The notes under the pieces were generated by a model. The model worked only from the letters and a program-made list of their open reading frames with translations, did not search any database and was not told the origin of the DNA. A DNA stretch of 64,000 nt from Clostridium minihomine (GTDB lineage: Bacteria > Bacillota > Clostridia > Oscillospirales > Acutalibacteraceae): positions 124,001 to 188,000 of the forward strand of contig NZ_OEQH01000004.1 of the NCBI RefSeq assembly GCF_900240385.1, read 5' to 3'. Positions 57,725 through 64,000 of the stretch are shown here, in pieces; position 1 is the first letter of the stretch, and every line of letters begins with the position of its first letter. Position numbers and translations under genes: made by a program.

Positions 57725-59380
57725 TTATTTTTCAAACACAGCACCACGGGAACCCGAGGTCACATGCTGTGCATAACGCTTAATGTAACCGGTCAGCTCT
57801 TTTTGGGGAGCCTTCCATTCCTTGCGGCGCCGCTTTAGCTCCGCTTCTTCCACATGCAGGTTCAGCACACGGTTGGTGATATCCACATCCAGAATATCGC
57901 CGTCGCGAATCAGCGCAATGGGGCCGCCAACCGCCGCTTCGGGGGACACATGGCCCACTGCCGCGCCGCGGGTAGCACCAGAAAAGCGCCCGTCGGTAAT
58001 CAGTGCCACGCTGGCGCCAAGCCCCATGCCGGTTAAAGCAGAGGTAGGGGTCAGCATCTCTCGCATACCCGGGCCGCCTTTGGGGCCTTCGTAACGAATC
58101 ACCACCACATCGCCCGCCTTGATTTTACCGGAAAGAATCGCCTGAGAAGCGTCCTCCTCACAGTCAAAGCAACGGGCAGGGCCGGTATGCTGCATCATTT
58201 CGGGGGCAACCGCACCTTGCTTGACCACCGCGCCGTCAGGGGCAATGTTGCCTTGCAGCACAGCGATTCCGCCATCCTGACGGAAAGGGTTTTCCAACGG
58301 GCGAATAATATCTCCGTCCGCACCGGGTGCCGCCGCCAAACGCTGCTCCAGCGGGCCGGTCACCGTCAGACAGCCGGTGTGCATCTTGCCGCTTCGAGCC
58401 AGTTCCTTCATCACGGCAGGGATCCCCCCCACTTCGTTTAAATCGGTGATAAACACCGTGCTGGCCGGGTTCAGCTTACACAACTGCGGGGTATCGCGGC
58501 TGATGCGGTCAATATCGGTAATATCCAGCTTCACACCCCGCTCATAGGCCACGGCGGTCAAATGCAGCACCGAGTTGGTGGAGCATCCCAGCGCCATTTC
58601 GGTGCGCAAAGCATTCTCAAAGGATTTTTCGGTCAAAATATCGCTGGGGCGAATATCTTCTTGATACAGCTCCAGAATCCGTTCTCCGGCAGTTTTGGCC
58701 AGCTGAATCCGCTCAGACATCACAGCGGGAATGCTGCCGTTGCCGGGCAAAGCCAAGCCGATGGCCTCTGTCAGACAGTTCATGGAGTTTGCGGTATACA
58801 TGCCGGAGCAGGAACCACAGGTGGGACATGCACATTTTTCTAAAGCAGTCAGTTCTGCTTCATCAATTTTTCCAACGGCATAACTTCCAACTGCCTCAAA
58901 CATTTCTGAAAGGCCAAAGCGCACGCCGTTATGTACACCGGGCAGCATGGGGCCGCCGCTGACAAAAATACTGGGCAGATTCAGTCGACAGGCCGCCAAC
59001 AGCATGCCGGGAACCACTTTGTCACAGTTGGGGATAAACACCACTGCGTCCAAAGGATGTGCCGTCAGCATCACTTCTACGGAATCGGCAATCAGTTCCC
59101 GGGAACAAAGGGAATATTTCATTCCCTGATGATTCATAGAAAGGCCGTCGCAGACGCCAATGGTATTAAACTCGAAGGGAACACCCCCAGCGTTTCGGAT
59201 GCCGGCCTTAACCGCTTCACTGATATCTTTTAGGTGACGATGCCCCGGAATGTAATCGCTGGCGGAATTTACCACCGCAATAAAGGGGCGCTTCATTTCG
59301 TTGTCTGTCAATCCCAGCGCGCGCAGCAAAGAGCGGTGGGGGGCACGGGCGGCTCCATCCTTCATTAAATCGCTTCTCAT
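57725..59380 (-). CDS. ilvD: Dihydroxyacid dehydratase
   Basis: This 551-residue protein has the cluster and metal ligands in [13 protein letters not shown] and [20 protein letters not shown], plus [17 protein letters not shown] and [18 protein letters not shown]. It makes the 2-oxo acid precursors of valine, leucine and isoleucine. Length is standard. It is not in an ilv operon here. Its last codons are duplicated at 55703-55725. It lies 29 bp downstream of a membrane-protein gene. Confidence 0.97.
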   Translation of the reverse strand: MRSDLMKDGAARAPHRSLLRALGLTDNEMKRPFIAVVNSASDYIPGHRHLKDISEAVKAGIRNAGGVPFEFNTIGVCDGLSMNHQGMKYSLCSRELIADSVEVMLTAHPLDAVVFIPNCDKVVPGMLLAACRLNLPSIFVSGGPMLPGVHNGVRFGLSEMFEAVGSYAVGKIDEAELTALEKCACPTCGSCSGMYTANSMNCLTEAIGLALPGNGSIPAVMSERIQLAKTAGERILELYQEDIRPSDILTEKSFENALRTEMALGCSTNSVLHLTAVAYERGVKLDITDIDRISRDTPQLCKLNPASTVFITDLNEVGGIPAVMKELARSGKMHTGCLTVTGPLEQRLAAAPGADGDIIRPLENPFRQDGGIAVLQGNIAPDGAVVKQGAVAPEMMQHTGPARCFDCEEDASQAILSGKIKAGDVVVIRYEGPKGGPGMREMLTPTSALTGMGLGASVALITDGRFSGATRGAAVGHVSPEAAVGGPIALIRDGDILDVDITNRVLNLHVEEAELKRRRKEWKAPQKELTGYIKRYAQHVTSGSRGAVFEK

Positions 59381-59409
59381 CGTGTTTCCCTCCTAAAAGT
59401 CCCTGTTGT

Positions 59410-60168
59410 CTATTTTCCGTACACCAACCGTTCCAAAAGCGTTCGGCTGGCGTTGTAATACTCCACTTTTTCCGGATCCTGTTCCAAAACGGTTCCCGGA
59501 ATGGCCCGAAGGGAAATCCCCAGTTCATCCAGCATGGCCAGAGTTTTAGTTTGCCCTTCGCTGTCCAGCCCCTTGAGCTGATCCGCAGTAACCAAATGGG
59601 AAAGCGGTCTGCATTCTTTCCAGGGAATCCACATGGCGGACTCTTCCTCGCTGCCTGTTGGCGAAACGCTGCCGTCCACATTTGAAAACAGCCCTCGGGT
59701 CTGCTGATGCAGCCGAAAGCTGGTTTCATCCGTCAGATAAATGACACTGCTGCCCTGTTCCAAATCGGAAAGGAACCGGGCTACACTGGTCATTTGCAGA
59801 CTGGGATCACTGACCTGCTTCCCTTCTTCCATCACAATCAGGTACGAGTTGATGCTCACAAGCACCCGCCCGTCCCCATTCAAATCCTCGCCATATTGAG
59901 CAATTTGCTGTTCCAAGGCAGCGGTCAGCGCTTCGGGATAGCTGGTCTGTGTCAAAAGCGCAATCTGATAGTCCGGCTCTTCTTTGGAAGCGAGCTCGTA
60001 AATCACGCCCGCCGCCAGCGCTATCACCAGCAGCGCTATCAGCAAGTGAAATTTATGGTAATACCAAAAATTTTCCCATTTGCTTTTGGGGGACTTCGGG
60101 TTAGTCCCGGCATTGGCCGGGCGAATCTTTTCTTCCCCCGCGTTCCACAGATACCGATCCCTTGCCAA
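59410..60168 (-). CDS. Hypothetical membrane-anchored protein
   Basis: This 252-residue protein has a cytosolic N-terminus of about 40 residues (KSPKSKWENFWYYHKFH), one membrane helix (LLIALLVIALAAGVIYELA), and an extracellular domain of about 190 residues. That domain contains DLNGDGRVLVSI, an EF-hand-like calcium loop. Similar single-pass proteins are common in Clostridia, but I know no function. It lies 7 bp after lysS and just before ilvD. Confidence 0.7.
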   Translation of the reverse strand: MARDRYLWNAGEEKIRPANAGTNPKSPKSKWENFWYYHKFHLLIALLVIALAAGVIYELASKEEPDYQIALLTQTSYPEALTAALEQQIAQYGEDLNGDGRVLVSINSYLIVMEEGKQVSDPSLQMTSVARFLSDLEQGSSVIYLTDETSFRLHQQTRGLFSNVDGSVSPTGSEEESAMWIPWKECRPLSHLVTADQLKGLDSEGQTKTLAMLDELGISLRAIPGTVLEQDPEKVEYYNASRTLLERLVYGK

Positions 60169-60175
60169 AGTTATC

Positions 60176-61678
60176 TCACTCCCTGGGCTTCATGGTGGGG
60201 AACAACAGCACGTCGCGAATGGATGCGCTGTCTGTCAGCAGCATTGCCAGACGATCGATGCCCATTCCCATACCGCCGGTGGGCGGCATGCCGTATTCCA
60301 GCGCAGTGATAAAATCTTCATCAATCATGTTGGCCTCTTCATCGCCTGCTTCGCGCAGTTCCATTTGATGCTGGAAGCGTCCTCTTTGATCAATGGGGTC
60401 ATTTAGCTCGGAATACGCATTGGCAAATTCCCGGCGGGTCATGAACAGCTCAAAGCGTTCCACCAATTCAGGGATTTCTTTCTTACGCTTGGTCAGAGGA
60501 GAAACCTCCACCGGGTAATCATAAATAAAGGTGGGCTGTACCAGCTCGTTTTCCACCTTCTCTTCAAAGAATAGATTCATAATGTCGCCCCAAGTGTTGG
60601 TGGCTTTCACTTCCAGACCCAGCTTTTTGGCCTCTTCACGGGCCCGCTCGGTGTCACCCTTAAAGGAAAGGAAGTCCACACCGGCATACTGCTTGATGGC
60701 GTCATTCATGGTCATGCGGCAGAAAGGTAGCTTCAGGCTGATTTCATCCTCCTGATAGGTGATTTCTTCCGTACCGCACACTTCTTTTGCACAGGCGTTG
60801 ATCAGCTTTTCGGTCAAATCCATCATGCCGTGATAGTCGGTATAAGCCTCATACAGCTCAATGGTGGTAAACTCCGGATTGTGCTTTACATCCATGCCCT
60901 CGTTGCGGAACAGACGGCCAATCTCATAAACCTTTTCCATGCCGCCCACAATCAGACGCTTTAAGTAAAGCTCCGGCGCAATACGCAGGTACAAATCCAA
61001 ATCCAGTGTATTGTGATGAGTGATAAAAGGCCGGGCAGCAGCACCGCCGGGAATCAGATTGAGCACCGGGGTTTCTACTTCCACATAACCTCTTTCGTCC
61101 AAAATATTGCGAATGGTGCGAATGATTTTGCTGCGCTTTTCAAAGGTATCTTTCACTTCCGGATTTACAATCAAATCCACATAGCGCTGGCGATACCGCA
61201 AATCGGTATCTTTCAGGCCGTGGAACTTGTCCGGCAGCGGCAAAAGGGATTTTGCCAGCAAAGTAATGCTTTTGGCGTGAACAGAAATTTCGCCCCTGCG
61301 GGTGCGGAACACAAAGCCAGTGACACAGGCCAAATCGCCGATATCCCAATTGGCCAGGCCATGATAAGCCTCTTCGCCGATATCATCTATTTTTAGGTAG
61401 ACCTGAATCCGCCCGCTGCGATCCTGAATATCCATAAAACTGGCTTTGCCCATGTCGCGCCAGCTCATAATGCGTCCGGCCAAAACCACATCTTTGCCTT
61501 CCATCTCTTCAAACCGGTCACGAATATCCTGCGCAAACGCATCCCGCTCACACACAGTAATTTCAAAGGGATCCTTATCCGCCTGCTGCAGCGCCGTCAG
61601 CTTGTCCCTGCGAATTTGCAGCAGCTCGCTGATATCCTGCTGTTCCTGCTCCACAGGCTCTTTTGTCTTATCGCTCAT
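60176..61678 (-). CDS. lysS: Lysine--tRNA ligase, class II
   Basis: This 500-residue protein has an N-terminal OB-fold ([20 protein letters not shown]). The class II catalytic core has motif 1 around [16 protein letters not shown], motif 2 [21 protein letters not shown] and motif 3 [20 protein letters not shown]. It follows greA by 127 bp, a pair commonly adjacent in Firmicutes. Confidence 0.97.
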   Translation of the reverse strand: MSDKTKEPVEQEQQDISELLQIRRDKLTALQQADKDPFEITVCERDAFAQDIRDRFEEMEGKDVVLAGRIMSWRDMGKASFMDIQDRSGRIQVYLKIDDIGEEAYHGLANWDIGDLACVTGFVFRTRRGEISVHAKSITLLAKSLLPLPDKFHGLKDTDLRYRQRYVDLIVNPEVKDTFEKRSKIIRTIRNILDERGYVEVETPVLNLIPGGAAARPFITHHNTLDLDLYLRIAPELYLKRLIVGGMEKVYEIGRLFRNEGMDVKHNPEFTTIELYEAYTDYHGMMDLTEKLINACAKEVCGTEEITYQEDEISLKLPFCRMTMNDAIKQYAGVDFLSFKGDTERAREEAKKLGLEVKATNTWGDIMNLFFEEKVENELVQPTFIYDYPVEVSPLTKRKKEIPELVERFELFMTRREFANAYSELNDPIDQRGRFQHQMELREAGDEEANMIDEDFITALEYGMPPTGGMGMGIDRLAMLLTDSASIRDVLLFPTMKPRE

Positions 61679-61738
61679 CCTTAACTACCTCTCCTGTTTC
61701 CTTAGATAATCTGCCGCCCGGCGGCAAGGGGTCTGTGC

Positions 61739-61777
61739 AAAAACGGGGCAGGGTGAAAATTTTCACTCCCGCCCCGC
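61739..61777 (-). terminator. Hairpin between greA and lysS
   Basis: CGGGGC-A-GGGTGAAAATTTTCAC-TCC-type arms form a long GC-rich stem, followed by a short T run on the minus strand. It lies 28 bp after the greA stop and may partly terminate transcription before lysS. Confidence 0.7.
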
Positions 61778-61805
61778 ATTCTTTACGCTTTTTTTCGGAA
61801 CTGGC

Positions 61806-62288
61806 TTATTTAGAAATTCCCAGTACTTCGTACTCTATCGTACCCACCGGAACTTCCACCAACACCTTGTCGCCCACGCCATGGCCCAACAGAGCCTTGC
61901 CCACGGCAGATTCATCCGAAATTTTGCCCTGCAAAGGATTTGCCTCGTTAGAGCCCACAATTTTATATTCCCGAATCGACGACGGTTTGCCTTCCGGTGT
62001 TACCCGAACCTCTACCTTAGATCCGATATGGATATTTTCGTTGTTCAGTTCGTCTTCATCAATGACGACCACATTTTTCAGCATTACTTCAATGTCCGCA
62101 ATGCGGGCCTCCATAATTGCCTGATCGTTCTTTGCTTCGTCATATTCGCTGTTTTCCGACAAATCACCAAACGACAAAGCTACCTTAATTTTTTCGGCAA
62201 CCTCTTTTCGTTTAACCGATTTTAAATATTCTAACTCCTGCTCCAGAGCCTCTAACCCTTCTTGGGTTAAAATGACTTGCTTTGCCAT
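61806..62288 (-). CDS. greA: Transcription elongation factor GreA
   Basis: This 160-residue protein has an N-terminal coiled coil ([20 protein letters not shown]), the acidic tip motif [20 protein letters not shown] and a C-terminal FKBP-like domain ([20 protein letters not shown]). It inserts into the RNA polymerase secondary channel and stimulates transcript cleavage. The strong promoter at 62336-62364 drives it. Confidence 0.97.
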   Translation of the reverse strand: MAKQVILTQEGLEALEQELEYLKSVKRKEVAEKIKVALSFGDLSENSEYDEAKNDQAIMEARIADIEVMLKNVVVIDEDELNNENIHIGSKVEVRVTPEGKPSSIREYKIVGSNEANPLQGKISDESAVGKALLGHGVGDKVLVEVPVGTIEYEVLGISK

Positions 62289-62335
62289 CAGTTATTAACC
62301 ACCTTTATCAGTGAATCTATATCCGCAATACATCC

Positions 62336-62364
62336 ATTATAGTAAACAAGTATGAGTCTGTCAA
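62336..62364 (-). promoter_or_regulatory. Consensus sigma-A promoter of greA(-lysS)
   Basis: On the minus strand a perfect TTGACA (62359-62364), a 17-bp spacer and a perfect TATAAT (62336-62341), about 48 bp before the greA ATG. Confidence 0.92.
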
Positions 62365-62367
62365 CGC

Positions 62368-63675
62368 TTATTTGGATGCCTCAGCCGCGGAAGAAGCACC
62401 ACTGGATTCGCTGACGTTTCCGCTGTCTGTCCCGGGAATCTGCTGCACATCAGCACCCTGAGTCACCAACGCCGACACAGCTGTTTGAAGCTGGGGATCC
62501 TCTAAAGCAGACAAAGAGCGGCGCAAAAGCAAATCCTTTTTCTCTTGGGTCATTTGCACTGCCATGTCCACATCCACACCCACACCGTTAAAACTGCTCC
62601 CGTCAATGCGGGTGTAATATCCCACAGAAATTTGAATCGCAGAGCCGTCCGACAAAGGAATCACTTCGTCCTTTGTGCCGTATCCGGCAGTTTTTTCCCC
62701 CACCAGCTTGCCCTTTTTATAATCCTTTATGTCTGCGGCAAAAATTTCTGCCGCTCCATAAGTGCTGGAATTGACAACCAGACTAATCGGCAAATTGATT
62801 TCGCCGGACTTAGAACTGTATTCCACCGTGGTTTTTCCATTCTTGTCCACATAGCTGACCGAGCTGCCCGCCGGCAAAAATTCATCCAGAACAGAAGCCA
62901 TAACTTCTGCGCTTCCACCGGAATTGTTGCGCAGATCTACTACCAGCCCCACCACTTTTTTCTCTGTCAGGCTGTTAATGGCAGAAACGAATTGATCTTT
63001 GGTCGAGTTTTGGAACTCTGAAATGGAAATATAACCCACGTTTCCGTTGATGACAGAAGAAGTAACCGTCATGCGCTGATATTCTGCCCGGGTCACGGTC
63101 ACGTCCAGCTTTTGGGTGCTGGTCTGCTCATTTTCGGTCACACTGCGCAGCACCCCAAGCTTTACCGTGGTACCCACGGTTCCGTCCAGGCGATTCACCG
63201 CTTCTCCATAGGTCAGGCGGATAACCTCTTTGCCGTCAATCGAAACGATCACATCGCCCTTTTGCAGGCCGAACTTGGCTGCCGCAGAATTGGGAAGCAC
63301 CTCAATGACTTCCATATTTCCATCGGCATCCTGAATGGTGCGGATACCAACACCCACCGATTTTTTGGAAGTGGAACTCAGATAATTCTTATATTTTTCG
63401 GCAGACATATATTTGGCCCCGGCATCGCCCAGCCCGGCAATATAGCCGGCAGCAATTCCATCATTCAGTTCTGTTTCGCTGATTTGGCCGATATAATCCT
63501 GCCGCGCTTTTTGATCGATTTCGCTCAGCTTGGTGTACATAGCCTGCCGTTTATTCACATCTGCAACCTTGTCGTTAAACCGATTCATTGCATAGGAATA
63601 CGTCAGAGAAACGGTAATGGCAGCTGCCACAAAAACCATTGCCGCCGCCGCGCCAAGCGATACTTTTTTGCTCAT
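62368..63675 (-). CDS. S41 (CtpA-like) family protein lacking the catalytic Ser-Lys dyad
   Basis: This 435-residue protein has an N-terminal membrane anchor (GAAAAMVFVAAAITVSLTYS), a PDZ domain (about 105-180, NSAAAKFGLQKGDVIVSIDG) and an S41 core (about 205-375). Aligned by eye with Prc and CtpB, the catalytic Ser is Gly307 (in STYGAAEIF, where active enzymes read SASASE). The general-base Lys, 25 residues on, is Tyr332 (TAGYGT against FGKGT), and the following Gln is Asp336. It should therefore be proteolytically inactive, perhaps a scaffold or regulator. The C-terminal tail is Ser/Ala-rich. It follows an M23 peptidase gene by 21 bp, as ctpA does in ftsEX-type clusters. Confidence 0.9.
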   Translation of the reverse strand: MSKKVSLGAAAAMVFVAAAITVSLTYSYAMNRFNDKVADVNKRQAMYTKLSEIDQKARQDYIGQISETELNDGIAAGYIAGLGDAGAKYMSAEKYKNYLSSTSKKSVGVGIRTIQDADGNMEVIEVLPNSAAAKFGLQKGDVIVSIDGKEVIRLTYGEAVNRLDGTVGTTVKLGVLRSVTENEQTSTQKLDVTVTRAEYQRMTVTSSVINGNVGYISISEFQNSTKDQFVSAINSLTEKKVVGLVVDLRNNSGGSAEVMASVLDEFLPAGSSVSYVDKNGKTTVEYSSKSGEINLPISLVVNSSTYGAAEIFAADIKDYKKGKLVGEKTAGYGTKDEVIPLSDGSAIQISVGYYTRIDGSSFNGVGVDVDMAVQMTQEKKDLLLRRSLSALEDPQLQTAVSALVTQGADVQQIPGTDSGNVSESSGASSAAEASK

Positions 63676-63696
63676 AAGCTTTCCTCTACTTTAACA

Positions 63697-64000
63697 TCAT
63701 TTGAACCACTTCATGGGATTCTGTGCCACACCGTTGACGCGAATCTCAAAATGCAGGTGAGGTCCGCTGGAGTCGCCCGTGCTGCCCACATAACCGATTA
63801 CCTGGCCCTTTTTCACCACATCGCCGGTGTTGACCAGAATCTTGCTGGCATGGGCATAACGGGTGGAATACCCGCCGCCGTGGTCTATGTAAGCGCAAAG
63901 CCCATAACCGCCGCCCCAGCCGCTGTGAACCGCCATAATCACCTTACCGGAATCCGCCGCCACAATGGGCTTGCCATAAATTCCGGATCCGGCGATATCA
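63697..64000 (-). CDS. M23 (LytM) family peptidase, C-terminal part only
   Basis: The frame is open to the window end, so the N-terminus (signal, coiled coil and the first zinc ligands) is missing; about 100 residues are visible. They show IYGKPIVAADSGKVI, YSTRYAHASKILVNTGDVVK, GQVIGYVGSTGDSSGPHLHF and FEIRVNGVAQNPMKWF, the C-terminal half of a LytM domain with the HLH zinc-ligand motif. Such enzymes cut peptidoglycan cross-links in cell separation and are often activated by FtsEX. It lies 21 bp upstream of the S41-like gene. Confidence 0.92.
   Translation of the reverse strand, partial: DIAGSGIYGKPIVAADSGKVIMAVHSGWGGGYGLCAYIDHGGGYSTRYAHASKILVNTGDVVKKGQVIGYVGSTGDSSGPHLHFEIRVNGVAQNPMKWFK

Noticed and set aside
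62368..63675. Active C-terminal processing protease CtpA
   Set aside because: The three catalytic positions are substituted, so the entry is annotated as a catalytically inactive homologue.

Overview
The window looks like about 64 kb of a chromosome from a low-to-mid GC Gram-positive bacterium of the Clostridia, probably an anaerobic gut-type member of the Oscillospirales. This is inferred from gene families: YaaL (DUF2508) with BofA (a sporulation sigma-K checkpoint protein), DUF4364, CpXC, RNase J, GdpP, a divergent second type IIA topoisomerase, and Shine-Dalgarno-led GTG and TTG starts. No rRNA operon, insertion sequence, integrase or CRISPR array was seen.
Layout. (1) 1-13.7 kb is a metabolic and regulatory block. 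It holds the 3' part of rpoN (sigma-54), then on the minus strand an eight-gene operon: pxpA, an NRAMP-family transporter, pxpB, pxpC, a pxpC-accB fusion, accC, a DUF1445/YcsI gene and a second small biotinyl carrier. Upstream of it lies a co-oriented operon for an SSS-family transporter, a membrane histidine kinase and an NtrC-type sigma-54 activator. A near-consensus -24/-12 promoter sits directly in front of pxpA. Together these suggest a sigma-54-controlled system for 5-oxoproline (pyroglutamate) or a related lactam/amide, with every part needed for a split, biotin-dependent, urea-carboxylase-like enzyme. (2) 14-18.6 kb holds a small membrane protein, tRNA-Thr, an XRE regulator, DUF4364, CutC, AzlCD, BofA and YaaL. 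(3) 18.7-35.8 kb is a housekeeping block read on the minus strand: secG-rnr, parE-parC, and rnj-gdpP-rplI-dnaB-tilS-hpt-ftsH. (4) 36-41.5 kb is read on the plus strand: a 127-bp tandem repeat, rnhA, an iscS-iscU pair, an XRE/membrane-protein pair, and an antibiotic-resistance-type ABC-F gene behind an attenuator-like leader. (5) 41.6-46.3 kb holds asnB, a CpXC protein, mnmA, a flavodoxin and an acidic protein. (6) 46.6-48.6 kb is a phage-like regulatory module (ImmA/IrrE peptidase, XRE repressor, divergent small genes including a sigma-region-4-like protein) next to tRNA-Arg(CCT). (7) 48.6-53.6 kb holds a CPBP protease, tadA, trmO-like, a ClC channel and a bile-salt-hydrolase-type enzyme. (8) 53.6-57.6 kb is accessory: a non-coding stretch with face-to-face promoters, three tandem paralogous mini membrane proteins, and a two-gene secreted/membrane cassette bracketed by copies of the ilvD 3' end. 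(9) 57.7-64 kb holds ilvD, a membrane-anchored unknown, lysS, greA, an S41 protease homologue that has lost its catalytic residues, and the end of an M23 peptidase.
Most promising: the sigma-54-controlled pxp/biotin operon with its PxpC-AccB fusion; the catalytically dead CtpA-like protein; the ABC-F attenuator; the ilvD-end-flanked cassette; and the three tandem mini membrane proteins. All functional calls come from reading motifs in the sequence; no database search was run.
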